A stretch of DNA of 64,000 nucleotides from Enterococcus_K sp051713825 (GTDB lineage Bacteria > Bacillota > Bacilli > Lactobacillales > Enterococcaceae), in contig NZ_JBIOQR010000001.1 of the NCBI RefSeq assembly GCF_051713825.1, forward strand, positions 1,488,001 through 1,552,000, given 5' to 3'. The notes below the pieces were generated by a model, which saw only the letters and a program-made list of their open reading frames with translations, was not told the origin of the DNA and did no database searches. This document shows positions 1 through 8,447 of the stretch, piece by piece. How positions within the stretch are numbered: position 1 is the stretch's first letter; each line of letters begins with the position of its first letter. The position numbers and the translations under genes were made by a program.

Positions 1-818
1 CCAATCTAACTGAAAAAATTGCTACGGAATTGGATGCTCTGAAAGAAACGATACAAATTGTCTTTACTTTAGAAATGATTCTTGCAAAAGCTAAATATAG
101 CTATGAAATACAGGGGAAAAAAGTGTCTATAAATAAACAAGGGATTGTTCATTTGATAGAAGCAAAACATCCATTATTAGGTGAAGCAGCGGTACCACTA
201 ACGATTCAATTAGGTAAATCTGAACGTGGTTTAGTGATTACAGGCTCAAATTCAGGTGGGAAAACTGTGGTCCTTAAGACAGTCGGGTTACTAACGTTGA
301 TGACAATGATGGGTTTATTTATCCCAGCAGATAAAGAAAGTCAAATTAGTCTATTCGATCATATTTTAGTAGACATTGGTGACTATCAAGATTTTGATAA
401 CGCATTAAGTACCTTCTCTGGACATATGAAGAATATGAGGGCTATTTTAGAGACAGCCAATGAACAGACGTTAGTTTTGGTAGATGAAATTGGTAGTGGA
501 ACAGAACCGAGTGAGGGTGCTGCTTTGGCTATTGCTATGCTAGAGAATTTAGTCGAAAGAGGTGCTCTAGTATTCGCTTCTACTCATTATGGAGAAATAA
601 AAGAATTTGCGGTTAAGGAGCCTAAATTTTTAACAGCGGCAATGTCATTTGATAGAGAAACTTTACAACCACGCTACCAATTACTGATGAATGAGGTTGG
701 CGCAAGCAATGGTTTCTGGATTGCTCGTAAGATGAACATAGATGAAGAGCTTTTAACGCGTGCAACGATGTATATGAAAAACTTTTCGACGGTATCTGTC
801 GGAGTCGAAAATGAATAA
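1..818 (+). CDS. MutS2-like DNA mismatch repair ATPase, 3' part
   Basis: The frame is open from the left edge, so the gene starts outside the window; the visible part is about 271 codons. It carries the MutS-family ABC-type ATPase: Walker A GSNSGGKT, Walker B LVLVDEIGSGTEPSEG and the switch histidine in ASTHYGEIK. MutS family ATPases bind branched or mismatched DNA; the MutS2 branch acts on recombination intermediates and stalled ribosomes rather than classical mismatch repair. The protein stops about 30 residues after the last ATPase motif and has no C-terminal Smr nuclease domain, which full MutS2 has. It is therefore either a MutS2-like paralogue lacking Smr or a truncated MutS2. The family is clear; the exact subfamily is not. 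Confidence 0.85.
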   Translation, partial: NLTEKIATELDALKETIQIVFTLEMILAKAKYSYEIQGKKVSINKQGIVHLIEAKHPLLGEAAVPLTIQLGKSERGLVITGSNSGGKTVVLKTVGLLTLMTMMGLFIPADKESQISLFDHILVDIGDYQDFDNALSTFSGHMKNMRAILETANEQTLVLVDEIGSGTEPSEGAALAIAMLENLVERGALVFASTHYGEIKEFAVKEPKFLTAAMSFDRETLQPRYQLLMNEVGASNGFWIARKMNIDEELLTRATMYMKNFSTVSVGVENE

Positions 819-1213
819 GGCGCTCGCCTAAAGTTAAGGGTAGAAAAATTAGCGAGCGTTCGCTAAAAGATAAATGACTCAATACTCAGTAAAATTAGGT
901 AAACCAAAGATTTGGAAGTTTGATGAGCGTACTTGTTCTCATCAAACTTTCCTTTAGAAAAATGAGGAAAAGAATTTTTTAGAAGTAAAGAGCGAGAAAG
1001 GTTTCCACGCACCTAGCATCCAGAAAAATGACCGCAGAGAAGGGACACCGTTGAGATAAATGAGTCTTTCAATAAGAAAATTATTCATTTTATTAAATAT
1101 ACATTAAATATAATTTTGAGTCCCCCAATCTACACCTTAAGTTGGATGACTGGAAGGATGACTCGCTTTATACTGGCAATAGATTGAATAAAAAAAGAAA
1201 GCGGGTCATTCAG
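819..1213. other. Intergenic region with two hairpins
   Basis: No convincing gene is seen. A short perfect hairpin lies at 849-866 (TTAGCGA, loop GCGT, TCGCTAA) and a stronger one at 916-949. Between 960 and 1140 I see only unassigned AT-rich sequence. An in-frame upstream TTG at 1142 would lengthen the next gene by 24 codons, but the internal ATG at 1214 is where the ABC ATPase homology starts. Confidence 0.5.
916..960 (+). terminator. Probable terminator downstream of the MutS2-like gene
   Basis: A perfect 12-bp stem, AAGTTTGATGAG with CTCATCAAACTT, around a 10-nt loop. It is followed only by a weak T-rich stretch, so intrinsic termination is plausible but not certain. Confidence 0.4.
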
Positions 1214-2083
1214 ATGGAAGTAACGTGCGAGAATATTTCGATGGTCTTTAGTCAACATCAGGCGTTAAAAGAAATAAATTTGACACTGAAGTCAGGAAAT
1301 TTAATTGGCTTAGTTGGTTCAAATGGTGCGGGGAAAAGTACGCTAATGAAACTATTGGCGACTTTATCGAAGCCCACAGAAGGAATTATTTTGTTAGATG
1401 GGGAGGATATTGTCAAGAAACCAGATAGAATGAGGAAAATTCTTGGCTATTTGCCACAAAATGTGCCGACCTATCCAGGGCTCTCTGCTAATGAATTTTT
1501 GCTTTATATGGCCGCAGCAAAAGGAATAAATACAAAAGAAGCCAAAAAGCAAATTGCGGCACTTTTGGAACAATTTCATTTATCAGAAGTGGGCAATCGA
1601 AAGTTGGCCACTTTTTCTGGTGGTATGAGACAACGCGTGGGGCTTGCGGCAACCTTATTAGGCGATCCAATGATTCTAATTATTGATGAGCCGACGACGG
1701 GATTAGATCCGGAAGAACGAATTACGCTACGCAACTTACTGAGTGAGTTAAGTGAAGAGAGAATTGTCTTATTGAGTACACATATCGTTTCGGATATAGA
1801 GGCCGTGGCGAGTCAAATTTTACTTTTAAGAGATGGCACACTGACTTTTGATGGTACGCCTAAAGAATTAATTACAAAAGTCACCAATCATGTCTGGGAA
1901 TATGTCAATTCGGACGGGACGATGCCGGATGAGACAACGATTGTTAGTAATCTCGTTCAAACAACAAACGGACTTCGTGTTCGAGAGGTGAGCATGGAAG
2001 TGCCAAACAAGGATGCAGTTCATGTGATGGCAACTTTAGAGGATGCCTGTTTAGCTTTGCTGAAAGGTGGCGTTGAGTCATGA
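1214..2083 (+). CDS. ABC transporter ATP-binding protein
   Basis: About 289 residues. It shows Walker A GSNGAGKST, an ABC signature FSGGMRQRV and Walker B ILIIDEPTTGLDPEE followed by a switch histidine (STHI), in the order and spacing of ABC-2 type exporter ATPases. ATG 1214 is preferred because homology starts there, although its ribosome binding site is weak and an in-frame TTG lies at 1142. The stop overlaps the start of the permease gene (ATGA), so the two are translationally coupled and form one transporter at the membrane. The substrate cannot be told from sequence; lipid, peptide or bacteriocin export would all fit. Confidence 0.88.
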   Translation: MEVTCENISMVFSQHQALKEINLTLKSGNLIGLVGSNGAGKSTLMKLLATLSKPTEGIILLDGEDIVKKPDRMRKILGYLPQNVPTYPGLSANEFLLYMAAAKGINTKEAKKQIAALLEQFHLSEVGNRKLATFSGGMRQRVGLAATLLGDPMILIIDEPTTGLDPEERITLRNLLSELSEERIVLLSTHIVSDIEAVASQILLLRDGTLTFDGTPKELITKVTNHVWEYVNSDGTMPDETTIVSNLVQTTNGLRVREVSMEVPNKDAVHVMATLEDACLALLKGGVES

Positions 2084-3642
2084 ATGTTCTAACGATTGCA
2101 TGGTTAAGCTTTAAAGAACGGACACAACGGTTTTCGTTTGTGATGTTTCTAGCCGTAATCGTTCTTGCAACATTTTTTATCCTTCCAACCACAACTTTAC
2201 ATGGGATTCGAGTGGTAACGATTGATCCGGACGTTTATCAGCAAGCGGGGAATGCTACATGGGTGCCAACAGTGACCGCTTTAATTCTAGGTTTGTTACT
2301 CCCTTTGGCTTCATTTGGTTATGTGCAGGGCATGATTGGCCTGGATAGGGAAACAGGAACAATGGCGATGCTTCTGGCAAATGGATTGGGACGTTTTTCG
2401 TATGTTTTTGGCAAATGGCTGGCCTCAATTCTTTTGTTATCAATCAATTTGTTGGTCTTGATGGCGACGTCGTTTCTGGCTATGTCTCTTCATTATCCAG
2501 GGGAATCGATTTCATTGTGGGCTTTCCTCTCACCTTTTTTAGCCATATTTCCAGCGCAATTATTTGTGGCAGCCCTTTCTTTAGTATTCGAAACGGTAAA
2601 GTTTTTTCGCACAAATCGGTCCAATACCTTGGTAACGATTAGTTTTTTTGTTCTATGGCTGGCCAATCTTATAAGTAGTAGTTCTGCTATGCAAGCGAGA
2701 GGAAATAGTTTTGTTCCTGATTTTGCGGGGACAAATTTAATTTTTAAAGGGGCAGATGCTGCTGCGCTTACGGCGACAGGAAAAGAATTAGGTGGTATGA
2801 CTTTTTTTAGTAGTGGCCAATATGCACTAGGTCACGGGACAGCAGAACTTATTTTTAACGGGCTAGTTCCGAATTTTTCGACATTTACAACGCTCATTTT
2901 AGTAGTCATACTATCGATTGCTTTAGTTATCCTGGCTTCACTATTCTTAGAACGAAAACCTCTAGTTATCGAACAAAAAGCGCAAGCAGACAGTAAAAGA
3001 AGACAGAAGAATCTTCCAGTCACAGGATTAAGCTGGGCACCAGTCTCTTCGCAAAAATTCCATTATTTAGGCATGATAAAAGTTGAATTCTTACGATTGT
3101 TAAAAGAAACGAGCTGGATTTTTGGTGTAACGGGACTAGCCTTGTGGGTTATTTGTTGGTTTATAGATTTTGAGTTGATGATACGTTTTATACCACCAGT
3201 TCTTCTTATTTGGGGAATGTTTCCGTTGAGTAATTTAGGAAGTTATGAGAAACAAACACAGGTTCTGGATCTACTTCGAACGATCCCTAAAGCACCGATA
3301 CGTCAAGCAATCTCGAGTTTATCAACAATCGGCTTCCTCTTTGTTTTGATGTTAATGCCAATCTGCTGTCGAATAATCATACATGTTGGTATCGTTCCAG
3401 CATTTATGGTCGTGGCCTTATTTTTCTGTGTGATTTCTCTGGCGTTCTTTTTAGGCAGTCTTACTCAACAGGCCAGATTTTTTGAAATAATTCTACTGGT
3501 GTATGCGTATGTTTTATTGAATGCGCCAGGTGGATTTCTGCCCATGGTTAGTCAAAAGGCATTATTTATGGGGGTGGGGTACTTTTCTGTTGGTTTAGTT
3601 GCGTTAATTTTGATTCTTTTAGAAAGAAAACGTCTGTCATGA
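2080..3642 (+). CDS. ABC-2 type transporter permease
   Basis: 520 residues with about a dozen hydrophobic stretches, for example around residues 20-40, 60-85, 105-160, 260-285 and 350-515. There is a charged cytoplasmic region around 290-330. It overlaps the ATP-binding gene by four bases and is very probably the membrane half of the same exporter. The length suits a permease that carries two half-permease units fused, but no substrate motif is visible. A T-poor region follows with no clear plus-strand terminator. Confidence 0.8.
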   Translation: MNVLTIAWLSFKERTQRFSFVMFLAVIVLATFFILPTTTLHGIRVVTIDPDVYQQAGNATWVPTVTALILGLLLPLASFGYVQGMIGLDRETGTMAMLLANGLGRFSYVFGKWLASILLLSINLLVLMATSFLAMSLHYPGESISLWAFLSPFLAIFPAQLFVAALSLVFETVKFFRTNRSNTLVTISFFVLWLANLISSSSAMQARGNSFVPDFAGTNLIFKGADAAALTATGKELGGMTFFSSGQYALGHGTAELIFNGLVPNFSTFTTLILVVILSIALVILASLFLERKPLVIEQKAQADSKRRQKNLPVTGLSWAPVSSQKFHYLGMIKVEFLRLLKETSWIFGVTGLALWVICWFIDFELMIRFIPPVLLIWGMFPLSNLGSYEKQTQVLDLLRTIPKAPIRQAISSLSTIGFLFVLMLMPICCRIIIHVGIVPAFMVVALFFCVISLAFFLGSLTQQARFFEIILLVYAYVLLNAPGGFLPMVSQKALFMGVGYFSVGLVALILILLERKRLS

Positions 3643-3991
3643 TGAAAAAGAAGTCGGTAAATAAAATTTTTCAGTAAATGTGGAGAATCGTATTGAAGTT
3701 GTCAAAAATATAGCCAGTAAAAAACGTAGCGACCTATGTAAGTAAAGTTTTATAGGTCGCTACATATGGATGAATGGTAAGTTTTTGATTTTGAACCGTT
3801 TGTTTGCTTAAATATTTGACAACATTACATGATAAAAAGAACATAACACCGATCCGATACTTAAATGAACTGTGAGAATCAGCTGTAGTCAATTGAAAAA
3901 CGAAGGATAGTTGAATTGAAATAAGAAAAAGAGTCTCCACTTCAACAATATTGTGCAGTAGTTCATTTTCATGAACCTAGTATAATACTGG
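3643..3991. other. Intergenic region between convergent genes
   Basis: 349 bases with a strong inverted repeat at 3726-3763. A 68-codon open frame on the minus strand lies here but has no ribosome binding site, ends inside the stem and resembles nothing; I regard it as non-coding. Confidence 0.5.
3719..3763 (-). terminator. Intrinsic terminator, minus strand
   Basis: A perfect 12-bp stem (GTAGCGACCTAT with ATAGGTCGCTAC) and 14-nt loop. Read on the minus strand it is followed by G and six T, so it suits transcripts from the XRE regulator gene at 3992-4567, about 230 bases further upstream. Confidence 0.7.
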
Positions 3992-4567
3992 TTAAATGGT
4001 TAGTAACGCATGGATAAACAAACCCAAAAGCATAAGTCCCAATAAAAACCAAATTAGTTTACCAGCAGGATGATTGGGGTTAACAGTTATCCCAATCCCG
4101 TATGCTTTCGGAACAAAGAGCGGTTGAGGTGTCCCCTCATCTTTTTTATAGAAAGATTTATAGAGAATATAACTAGAAACTGCTAATGGAAGACAGATAG
4201 CGATAACAAGTAAGCCCATAATATTATCATTGACTCGAGACTGTAAGAATAATTGTATCAAACAAATGAAAATGATTAATAGAATAGAACTAGCTGTGAT
4301 AATACTCGCTATTCGTTCTGTCTTTTTTTGTTTGATGAGCCTATAATCGTCTTCTATTTTTTTCATAAATCGCACATCTCCTTTTAACAGATAGTCGAGG
4401 GATAGAGAATAATGTTCACTTATAGCGATTAAAGTTGGAATATCCGGATAGTTTTTTCCATTCTCCCAATTAGAAACCGTCTGCCTTGAAACAAATAATT
4501 TATCTGCGAGCTCTTCTTGTGTTAAGCCTAATTCTGTTCTTCTGTTTTTTAGTATTTCTGAGAACAT
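3992..4567 (-). CDS. XRE-family transcriptional regulator with membrane-spanning C-terminus
   Basis: About 191 residues. Residues 1-60 are a Cro/C1-type helix-turn-helix (LGLTQEELADKLFVSRQTVS, then WENGKNYPD). The C-terminal half has three hydrophobic segments near residues 88-112, 116-137 and 168-190, so the DNA-binding domain is probably tethered to the membrane. The start at 4567 is chosen because GAAAGGAGA sits 8 bases upstream; a longer in-frame start exists at 4624 without such a site. Regulators of this build commonly sense envelope stress or control a neighbouring transporter, but no target is evident here. Confidence 0.85.
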   Translation of the reverse strand: MFSEILKNRRTELGLTQEELADKLFVSRQTVSNWENGKNYPDIPTLIAISEHYSLSLDYLLKGDVRFMKKIEDDYRLIKQKKTERIASIITASSILLIIFICLIQLFLQSRVNDNIMGLLVIAICLPLAVSSYILYKSFYKKDEGTPQPLFVPKAYGIGITVNPNHPAGKLIWFLLGLMLLGLFIHALLTI

Positions 4568-4875
4568 TGATTCTATCTCCTTTCTATAACTACTGTATAC
4601 CAGAGAAGGGTAAGCATCTAGCAAGCCTGACTTTACAGCAACGCAAGCGATTCTTGCTTCCCGATTTTATGAGACTATACACATGAATCATACTCGTAAA
4701 CGAAGGGTTAAACAACTGAAAAATAATTTTCCTAAATCAAGTCAGGGGGATCGAATTTATTTTACCAATCATGAGGGGTGACAAAATTCCGCTTCATTGG
4801 TTTAACAGACTAAACAGATGAACAAAAAGATTGTAAATAATCAAAAATGAAAAGGATATAGATTGGAGGTTCTAT
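4568..4875. other. Divergent intergenic region
   Basis: 308 bases between the divergently transcribed XRE and ArsR genes. It should hold both promoters. GGAGGT at about 4865 is the ribosome binding site of the ArsR gene. A 32-codon frame starting at 4683 has no ribosome binding site and is not called. Confidence 0.45.
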
Positions 4876-5202
4876 ATGGAGACGATGAATGAATTGAGAA
4901 ACCAGTTTGCAGATTTAAGTCCCTTTTTGGTTTGTTTAGGGGATGAGAAAAGACAACAGATTATCCTTCGATTAATGGAGAAAAAAGATTGTTCAGGATT
5001 GCAGGTTCCAGACTTGATGGAGACGACAGGCTTATCGAGACCTGCTGTATCCCACCATTTGAAAGTTTTAAAACAGGCTAAAATTGTCGATTTCCGGAGT
5101 AAGGGGACAAAAAATTTTTATTATTTGACGCATGAAATGGGCGAAATCAACAAATTACAAAGCTTACTAACAGAAATTGCGAAGTTTATGAAAGAAGGAT
5201 GA
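4876..5202 (+). CDS. ArsR-family winged-helix regulator
   Basis: 108 residues. The winged-helix core is seen at residues 20-95: LGDEKRQQIILRLM, then a recognition helix in TGLSRPAVSHHLKVLKQAKI, and the wing DFRSKGTKNFYYL. ArsR/SmtB proteins are usually dimeric repressors released by metals, oxidants or small molecules. No obvious metal-binding cysteine pair is present in the recognition region, although single cysteines occur near residues 21 and 39. A GGAGGT site lies just upstream. The stop overlaps the next gene by four bases, so it probably represses its own operon with the DJ-1-like and oxidoreductase genes. Confidence 0.88.
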   Translation: METMNELRNQFADLSPFLVCLGDEKRQQIILRLMEKKDCSGLQVPDLMETTGLSRPAVSHHLKVLKQAKIVDFRSKGTKNFYYLTHEMGEINKLQSLLTEIAKFMKEG

Positions 5203-5897
5203 TTCGTTTGAAAAAAGTGTTGATTGTGGAAACGAATGTAACCAAATATTTTGGAACAGATGAATTAACGGGATTATGGTTAGGTGAGGCCACAGAATTT
5301 ATAAATGAGTTAAAAAAGGCCAGAATCGCTTACGATTTTGTGAGTCCATTAGGTGGGTTTGTACCATTAGATCCGCGAAGTATGAAATATTCGGATGATT
5401 CAGTCATCCGAATTTATGAAGATCCCGATTTTATCTATCGTGGATTGACGAATACGTTACGTCCGCAAGACATTGATGTCAATGATTATTTTGCTATCTA
5501 CTACACTGGTGGTCATGGCGTGATGTGGGACTTCCCGAATAATACAGAATTGCAGAACATCACCAAAAAAATCTATTTACAAGGTGGTTATATTACTTCT
5601 GTTTGTCACGGAATCGCTGGTCTATTAAACTGTCAGGACGATGAAGGCAATTATCTTATTACAAACAAACAGGTCATTGGATTTACAACAACAGAAGAAA
5701 TCATCGCCGGAAAACATTCAGTCGTTCCATTTTTTAATCAGAAGATTGCTGAACAAAATGGTGCAAAGTTTAGAAAAAAACGCTTTTATAAGGATTTTGC
5801 GATAAAAGATGGACGAATAATCACAGGGCAAAATCCATTTTCTGTGCGCTCAGTTGCCAAACTATTGATTACTGAATTGAAACGAGGGGAAATCTAG
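5199..5897 (+). CDS. DJ-1/PfpI (class I glutamine amidotransferase-like) family protein
   Basis: 232 residues. The nucleophile elbow is visible as SVCHGIAGLL around residue 146, preceded by YYTGGHGVMWDF, both typical of the DJ-1/Hsp31/PfpI fold. Members of the family act as glyoxalases/deglycases, chaperones or hydrolases on reactive carbonyl compounds; which of these applies cannot be decided here. The start overlaps the ArsR stop (ATGA); an alternative TTG at 5208 is possible. It lies directly before an NAD(P)-dependent oxidoreductase with no gap, so the operon may answer electrophile or oxidative stress, which is an inference. Confidence 0.85.
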   Translation: MIRLKKVLIVETNVTKYFGTDELTGLWLGEATEFINELKKARIAYDFVSPLGGFVPLDPRSMKYSDDSVIRIYEDPDFIYRGLTNTLRPQDIDVNDYFAIYYTGGHGVMWDFPNNTELQNITKKIYLQGGYITSVCHGIAGLLNCQDDEGNYLITNKQVIGFTTTEEIIAGKHSVVPFFNQKIAEQNGAKFRKKRFYKDFAIKDGRIITGQNPFSVRSVAKLLITELKRGEI

Positions 5898-6821
5898 ATG
5901 CAAACGATTCTTGGCAGCACAGGACAAATTGGTGAGGTTTTGGCTAAAGAGCTTTATGACAATTATACAACGGATATTCGTTTAGTCAGTCGCAAACCTA
6001 AAAAAATCCATGAAAGTGACCAGTTTGTTGCAGCTGATTTGCTTAACTTTGAGGAGACAAATCAAGCAATCAGCGGTAGTGATGTTGTTTATTTTACGGC
6101 AGGTTTACCAATGGATTCGGCGCTGTGGGAGGAACAATTTCCTATCATGATGGAGAATGTTATTACTTCTTGCATTAGCAATAAAAGTAAATTGGTCTTT
6201 TTTGATAATACCTATATGTATCAAAAAGATAATACGCCACAAACTGAAGAAAGCCCATTTCGACCTCTGGGAAGAAAAGCATCTGCTCGGGCAAAAATAG
6301 CGCAATTGTTATTGGATAAACTAGCGACTAAAGAGATAGAAGCAGTGATTTGTCGAGCTCCTGAGTTTTACGGACCCGACAGAACGCAAAGCTTCACAAA
6401 CACGATGCTCTTTGATAATGTCAAAAATGGAAAAACGCTTCGAGTTCCTTTGACGGATAACACTGTACGAACGTTGATTTGGACACCAGATGCAAGTCGT
6501 GCGATGGCCTTACTTGGGAACACTGAAGATGCGTATGGTCAGACCTGGCATTTACCTTGTGATGAAAGTAAAACTTATTCCGAACTCATAGAATTGACGC
6601 AAACCATTTTACAAAAAGAACTCAGCTATACCGTCATAAAAATGTGGCAGTTTCGTGTAGGAAGTCTGTTTAGTCATCGTTTAAAAGAGATGCAAGAGCT
6701 TTTGCCACGCTATCAAGTCGACAATAAATTTATTTCGGATAAATTCAAAAAACGTTTCCCTAATTTTGAGGTTACTACGTTTGAAAAAGGAATAACACAG
6801 TTGCTGAGCGAAAAAGTGTGA
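5898..6821 (+). CDS. NAD(P)-dependent epimerase/reductase-like protein
   Basis: 307 residues with an N-terminal nucleotide-binding Rossmann motif (ILGSTGQIGEVLAKEL) and a loop FFDNTYMYQ in the catalytic tyrosine region of extended short-chain dehydrogenases. The remaining sequence (RAPEFYGPD, then WHLPCDESKTYSEL) follows the NAD-dependent epimerase/NmrA-like pattern. It starts directly after the DJ-1-like gene and ends ahead of a clear terminator, so it is the last gene of the ArsR operon. The substrate is unknown; nucleotide-sugar epimerase activity is not implied by the context. Confidence 0.8.
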   Translation: MQTILGSTGQIGEVLAKELYDNYTTDIRLVSRKPKKIHESDQFVAADLLNFEETNQAISGSDVVYFTAGLPMDSALWEEQFPIMMENVITSCISNKSKLVFFDNTYMYQKDNTPQTEESPFRPLGRKASARAKIAQLLLDKLATKEIEAVICRAPEFYGPDRTQSFTNTMLFDNVKNGKTLRVPLTDNTVRTLIWTPDASRAMALLGNTEDAYGQTWHLPCDESKTYSELIELTQTILQKELSYTVIKMWQFRVGSLFSHRLKEMQELLPRYQVDNKFISDKFKKRFPNFEVTTFEKGITQLLSEKV

Positions 6822-6854
6822 GCCTATTCGGACTATAATAGAAAAAGAGAAAAT

Positions 6855-6900
6855 CAATTCTCCAAGTAGCTTCAGGCTTGGGAAATTGGTTTTCTTTTTT
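6855..6900 (+). terminator. Terminator of the ArsR operon
   Basis: CAATTCTCCAAG pairs with CTTGGGAAATTG apart from one mismatch and one wobble, followed by GGTTTTCTTTTTT. Confidence 0.85.
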
Positions 6901-7034
6901 ATAAATCAGTGATTCCGTGTTTTTTGGAATTATTTTATTTTGATTTTGGGATTTAAAAACACTCGGGAACGCTAATTTGTTATTTTATAGGTTTTTCAGC
7001 AGCCTCACTAATATTGCCTTATATATATGTTTTA

Positions 7035-7289
7035 CTATGAATCAGTTTTGACACCATTTTTACGAATTTCTTTCGACATTTGTAGACGCGTGGTGCTAGT
7101 TAGTCTCAACATCAAAGCCGTAAGTTGTACGTTAAAAGAACACTCTATTTTCAGTTGAAAGCCTGTCAAGCTGTGTGCGATGTTTCGCTCAATGACATAT
7201 TCTTGCGCTAAAATGGGAAATCGACTTTTAATAGTTCTATCACCTTTGAGCTTAACTGTGCTAGGACTTTTTGTTAAATATTTTGTCAA
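7035..7289 (-). pseudogene. Possible C-terminal relic of an IS5-type transposase
   Basis: An 84-codon frame with no ribosome binding site. By eye its middle (FPILAQEYVIERNIAHSL) resembles the conserved end of IS5/IS427 transposases, usually FxxLPRRWVVERTFAWL. The later part (ECSFNVQLTALMLRL) resembles the usual end of those proteins. No upstream catalytic part and no inverted repeats were found. This is weak evidence; chance similarity is possible. Confidence 0.3.
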
Positions 7290-7449
7290 CTAGCTCCACG
7301 CTCATAATAGAGGTATCTGGGTTAATGAAAAGATTATTAAAATAGGAGCCCACGAGAGACTACATAAGAGTTATCTTGCATTCCTGTTCAATAGATTAAA
7401 GTAAATTATCAAAGTCACGAAATCTTTAAGGTGTTGTTCTATTGATTTA

Positions 7450-7478
7450 TTGCTAGTGTGCACCCATCATGATAAACT
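7450..7478 (+). promoter_or_regulatory. Candidate promoter of dinJ
   Basis: TTGCTA, 17-base spacer, TAAACT, about 23 bases before the dinJ start and its AAGGAG site. Confidence 0.45.
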
Positions 7479-7501
7479 AAAACTAAATAAGGAGTGATTG
7501 A

Positions 7502-7762
7502 ATGACTGAATTGCGGTTAAACATGATAATTGATAAGGAATTGAAGGAGCAAGCAGAAGAGTTATATTTAGATTTGGGGATGGATTTATCAACGGCTATC
7601 ACAATCTTTCTAAAACAAAGTATTCGTGAACAGCAATTACCATTTATTCCAAGTAGAGAACATATGGGGAATTTTCCTACCCAATATAGTGCGCTACATG
7701 GTACGACTACTAAGGTCTTTTCTGTAGGCGGGGTGTCAGAAGATTTAAATGATGAAAATTGA
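7502..7762 (+). CDS. dinJ: RelB/DinJ-family antitoxin, apparently orphan
   Basis: 86 residues. The N-terminal ribbon-helix-helix (LRLNMIIDKELKEQAEELYL, then GMDLSTAITIFLKQSI) and the following PFIPSRE segment match DinJ/RelB antitoxins, which neutralise a YafQ/RelE-type ribosome-dependent endoribonuclease and repress their own operon as dimers. A good AAGGAG precedes the ATG. No toxin gene follows. Instead an overlapping ATGATG opens a frame that stops after 14 codons, and an IS200-type element lies just beyond. The toxin has therefore probably been lost. Confidence 0.85.
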   Translation: MTELRLNMIIDKELKEQAEELYLDLGMDLSTAITIFLKQSIREQQLPFIPSREHMGNFPTQYSALHGTTTKVFSVGGVSEDLNDEN

Positions 7763-7793
7763 TGATATTTTGATTATTGAATCTATTTTCTAA
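7749..7793 (+). pseudogene. Possible remnant start of the cognate toxin gene
   Basis: A frame beginning ATGATGAAAATTGATG overlaps the end of dinJ by 14 bases, the usual layout of a toxin start, but stops after 14 codons. The residues do not identify a family. It may be a relic or chance. Confidence 0.25.
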
Positions 7794-7853
7794 TTGTAGA
7801 TTCTAAGTGCGAGATAAGTTTATACTATTGTTTTAAATAATTGACTTTAGTCA

Positions 7854-7877
7854 GTTTCAATTCTAAAGAATTGAAAC
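7854..7877. terminator. Perfect hairpin beside the IS200 left end
   Basis: GTTTCAATTC, loop TAAA, GAATTGAAAC: a perfect 10-bp stem. On the plus strand it is followed by A residues, not T, so as it stands it lacks a U-tract. A T-rich tract occurs on the far side of the IS element (8570-8580), which suggests that the insertion may have split a terminator. Confidence 0.35.
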
Positions 7878-7923
7878 AAAAAAAACCACGCGTACTGCGC
7901 GTGGATGAAGTAGCTTTAGCGAT

Positions 7924-7990
7924 AAGAAACTCCTTTCGGTATACTAAATAGAGGCTACCAACCGCTATTTCAACCCGAAAGGAGTTTCTT
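7924..7990 (+). promoter_or_regulatory. Translation-repressing hairpin in the tnpA leader
   Basis: AAGAAACTCCTTTCGG at 7924-7939 is the exact reverse complement of 7975-7990. The right arm contains the AAAGGAG ribosome binding site of tnpA (ATG 7992). This is the arrangement known to sequester the start region of IS200 tnpA. Confidence 0.8.
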
Positions 7991-7991
7991 T

Positions 7992-8447
7992 ATGTCTAAT
8001 GACGATAAAAGTTTAGCACATACTCGCTGGAATTGTAAGTATCACATTGTTTTTACTCCAAAATATAGGAGAAAGGTAATCTATGGACAGTTGAGAAGAG
8101 ATATTGGGAAAATTCTTCGAAAGCTATGTGAAATGAAAGATGTAGAAATAATAGAAGCACATGCAATGTCAGATCATATACATATGTTAGTAAGAATTCC
8201 ACCGAAAATGAGTGACTCAAGTTTCATGGGATTTTTGAAAGGAAGAAGTGGCGTGTTGATACATGAGCAACATGCAAATTTGAAGTATAAGTATGGAAAT
8301 AGAGGATTTTGGTCAAAAGGATACTACGTGAGTACAGTAGGGTTGAATCAAAAAACAATAGCCAAATATATAAGAGAACAAGAAGCAGATGACCGAATTA
8401 GGGATAGTATAAGTAAGCGAGAATACGTGGATCCATTTTCGAAATAA
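7992..8447 (+). CDS. tnpA: IS200-type Y1 (HUH) transposase
   Basis: 151 residues. It has the RWNCKYHIVFTPKYRRKVI start typical of IS200 TnpA, the HUH metal-binding motif in AMSDHIHMLVRIPP, and a catalytic tyrosine in the helix GLNQKTIAKYIREQEADD. The enzyme moves single-stranded DNA by tyrosine attack at the hairpin ends. Length and motifs are complete, so the copy looks intact. Expression is expected to be low because the leader hairpin covers the ribosome binding site. Confidence 0.95.
   Translation: MSNDDKSLAHTRWNCKYHIVFTPKYRRKVIYGQLRRDIGKILRKLCEMKDVEIIEAHAMSDHIHMLVRIPPKMSDSSFMGFLKGRSGVLIHEQHANLKYKYGNRGFWSKGYYVSTVGLNQKTIAKYIREQEADDRIRDSISKREYVDPFSK

Larger units (their letters stand above)
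6901..7501. other. Intergenic region upstream of dinJ
   Basis: 600 bases, AT-rich. It contains one possible minus-strand transposase relic at 7035-7289 and the dinJ promoter near 7450. Nothing else is supported. Confidence 0.5.

Noticed and set aside
960..1140. Possible structured RNA between the MutS2-like gene and the ABC operon
   Set aside because: Only weak local pairing was seen and no known riboswitch or T-box core (such as a T-box TGGNACCGCG) is present.
1142..1213. Upstream TTG start for the ABC ATPase
   Set aside because: The added 24 residues are charged and do not belong to the ABC fold; ATG 1214 begins the homology.
3734..3940. Minus-strand 68-codon open frame
   Set aside because: No start signal, its end lies in a terminator stem, and no family is recognisable.
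4683..4781. Possible 32-residue basic peptide gene
   Set aside because: No ribosome binding site; it lies in a divergent promoter region.
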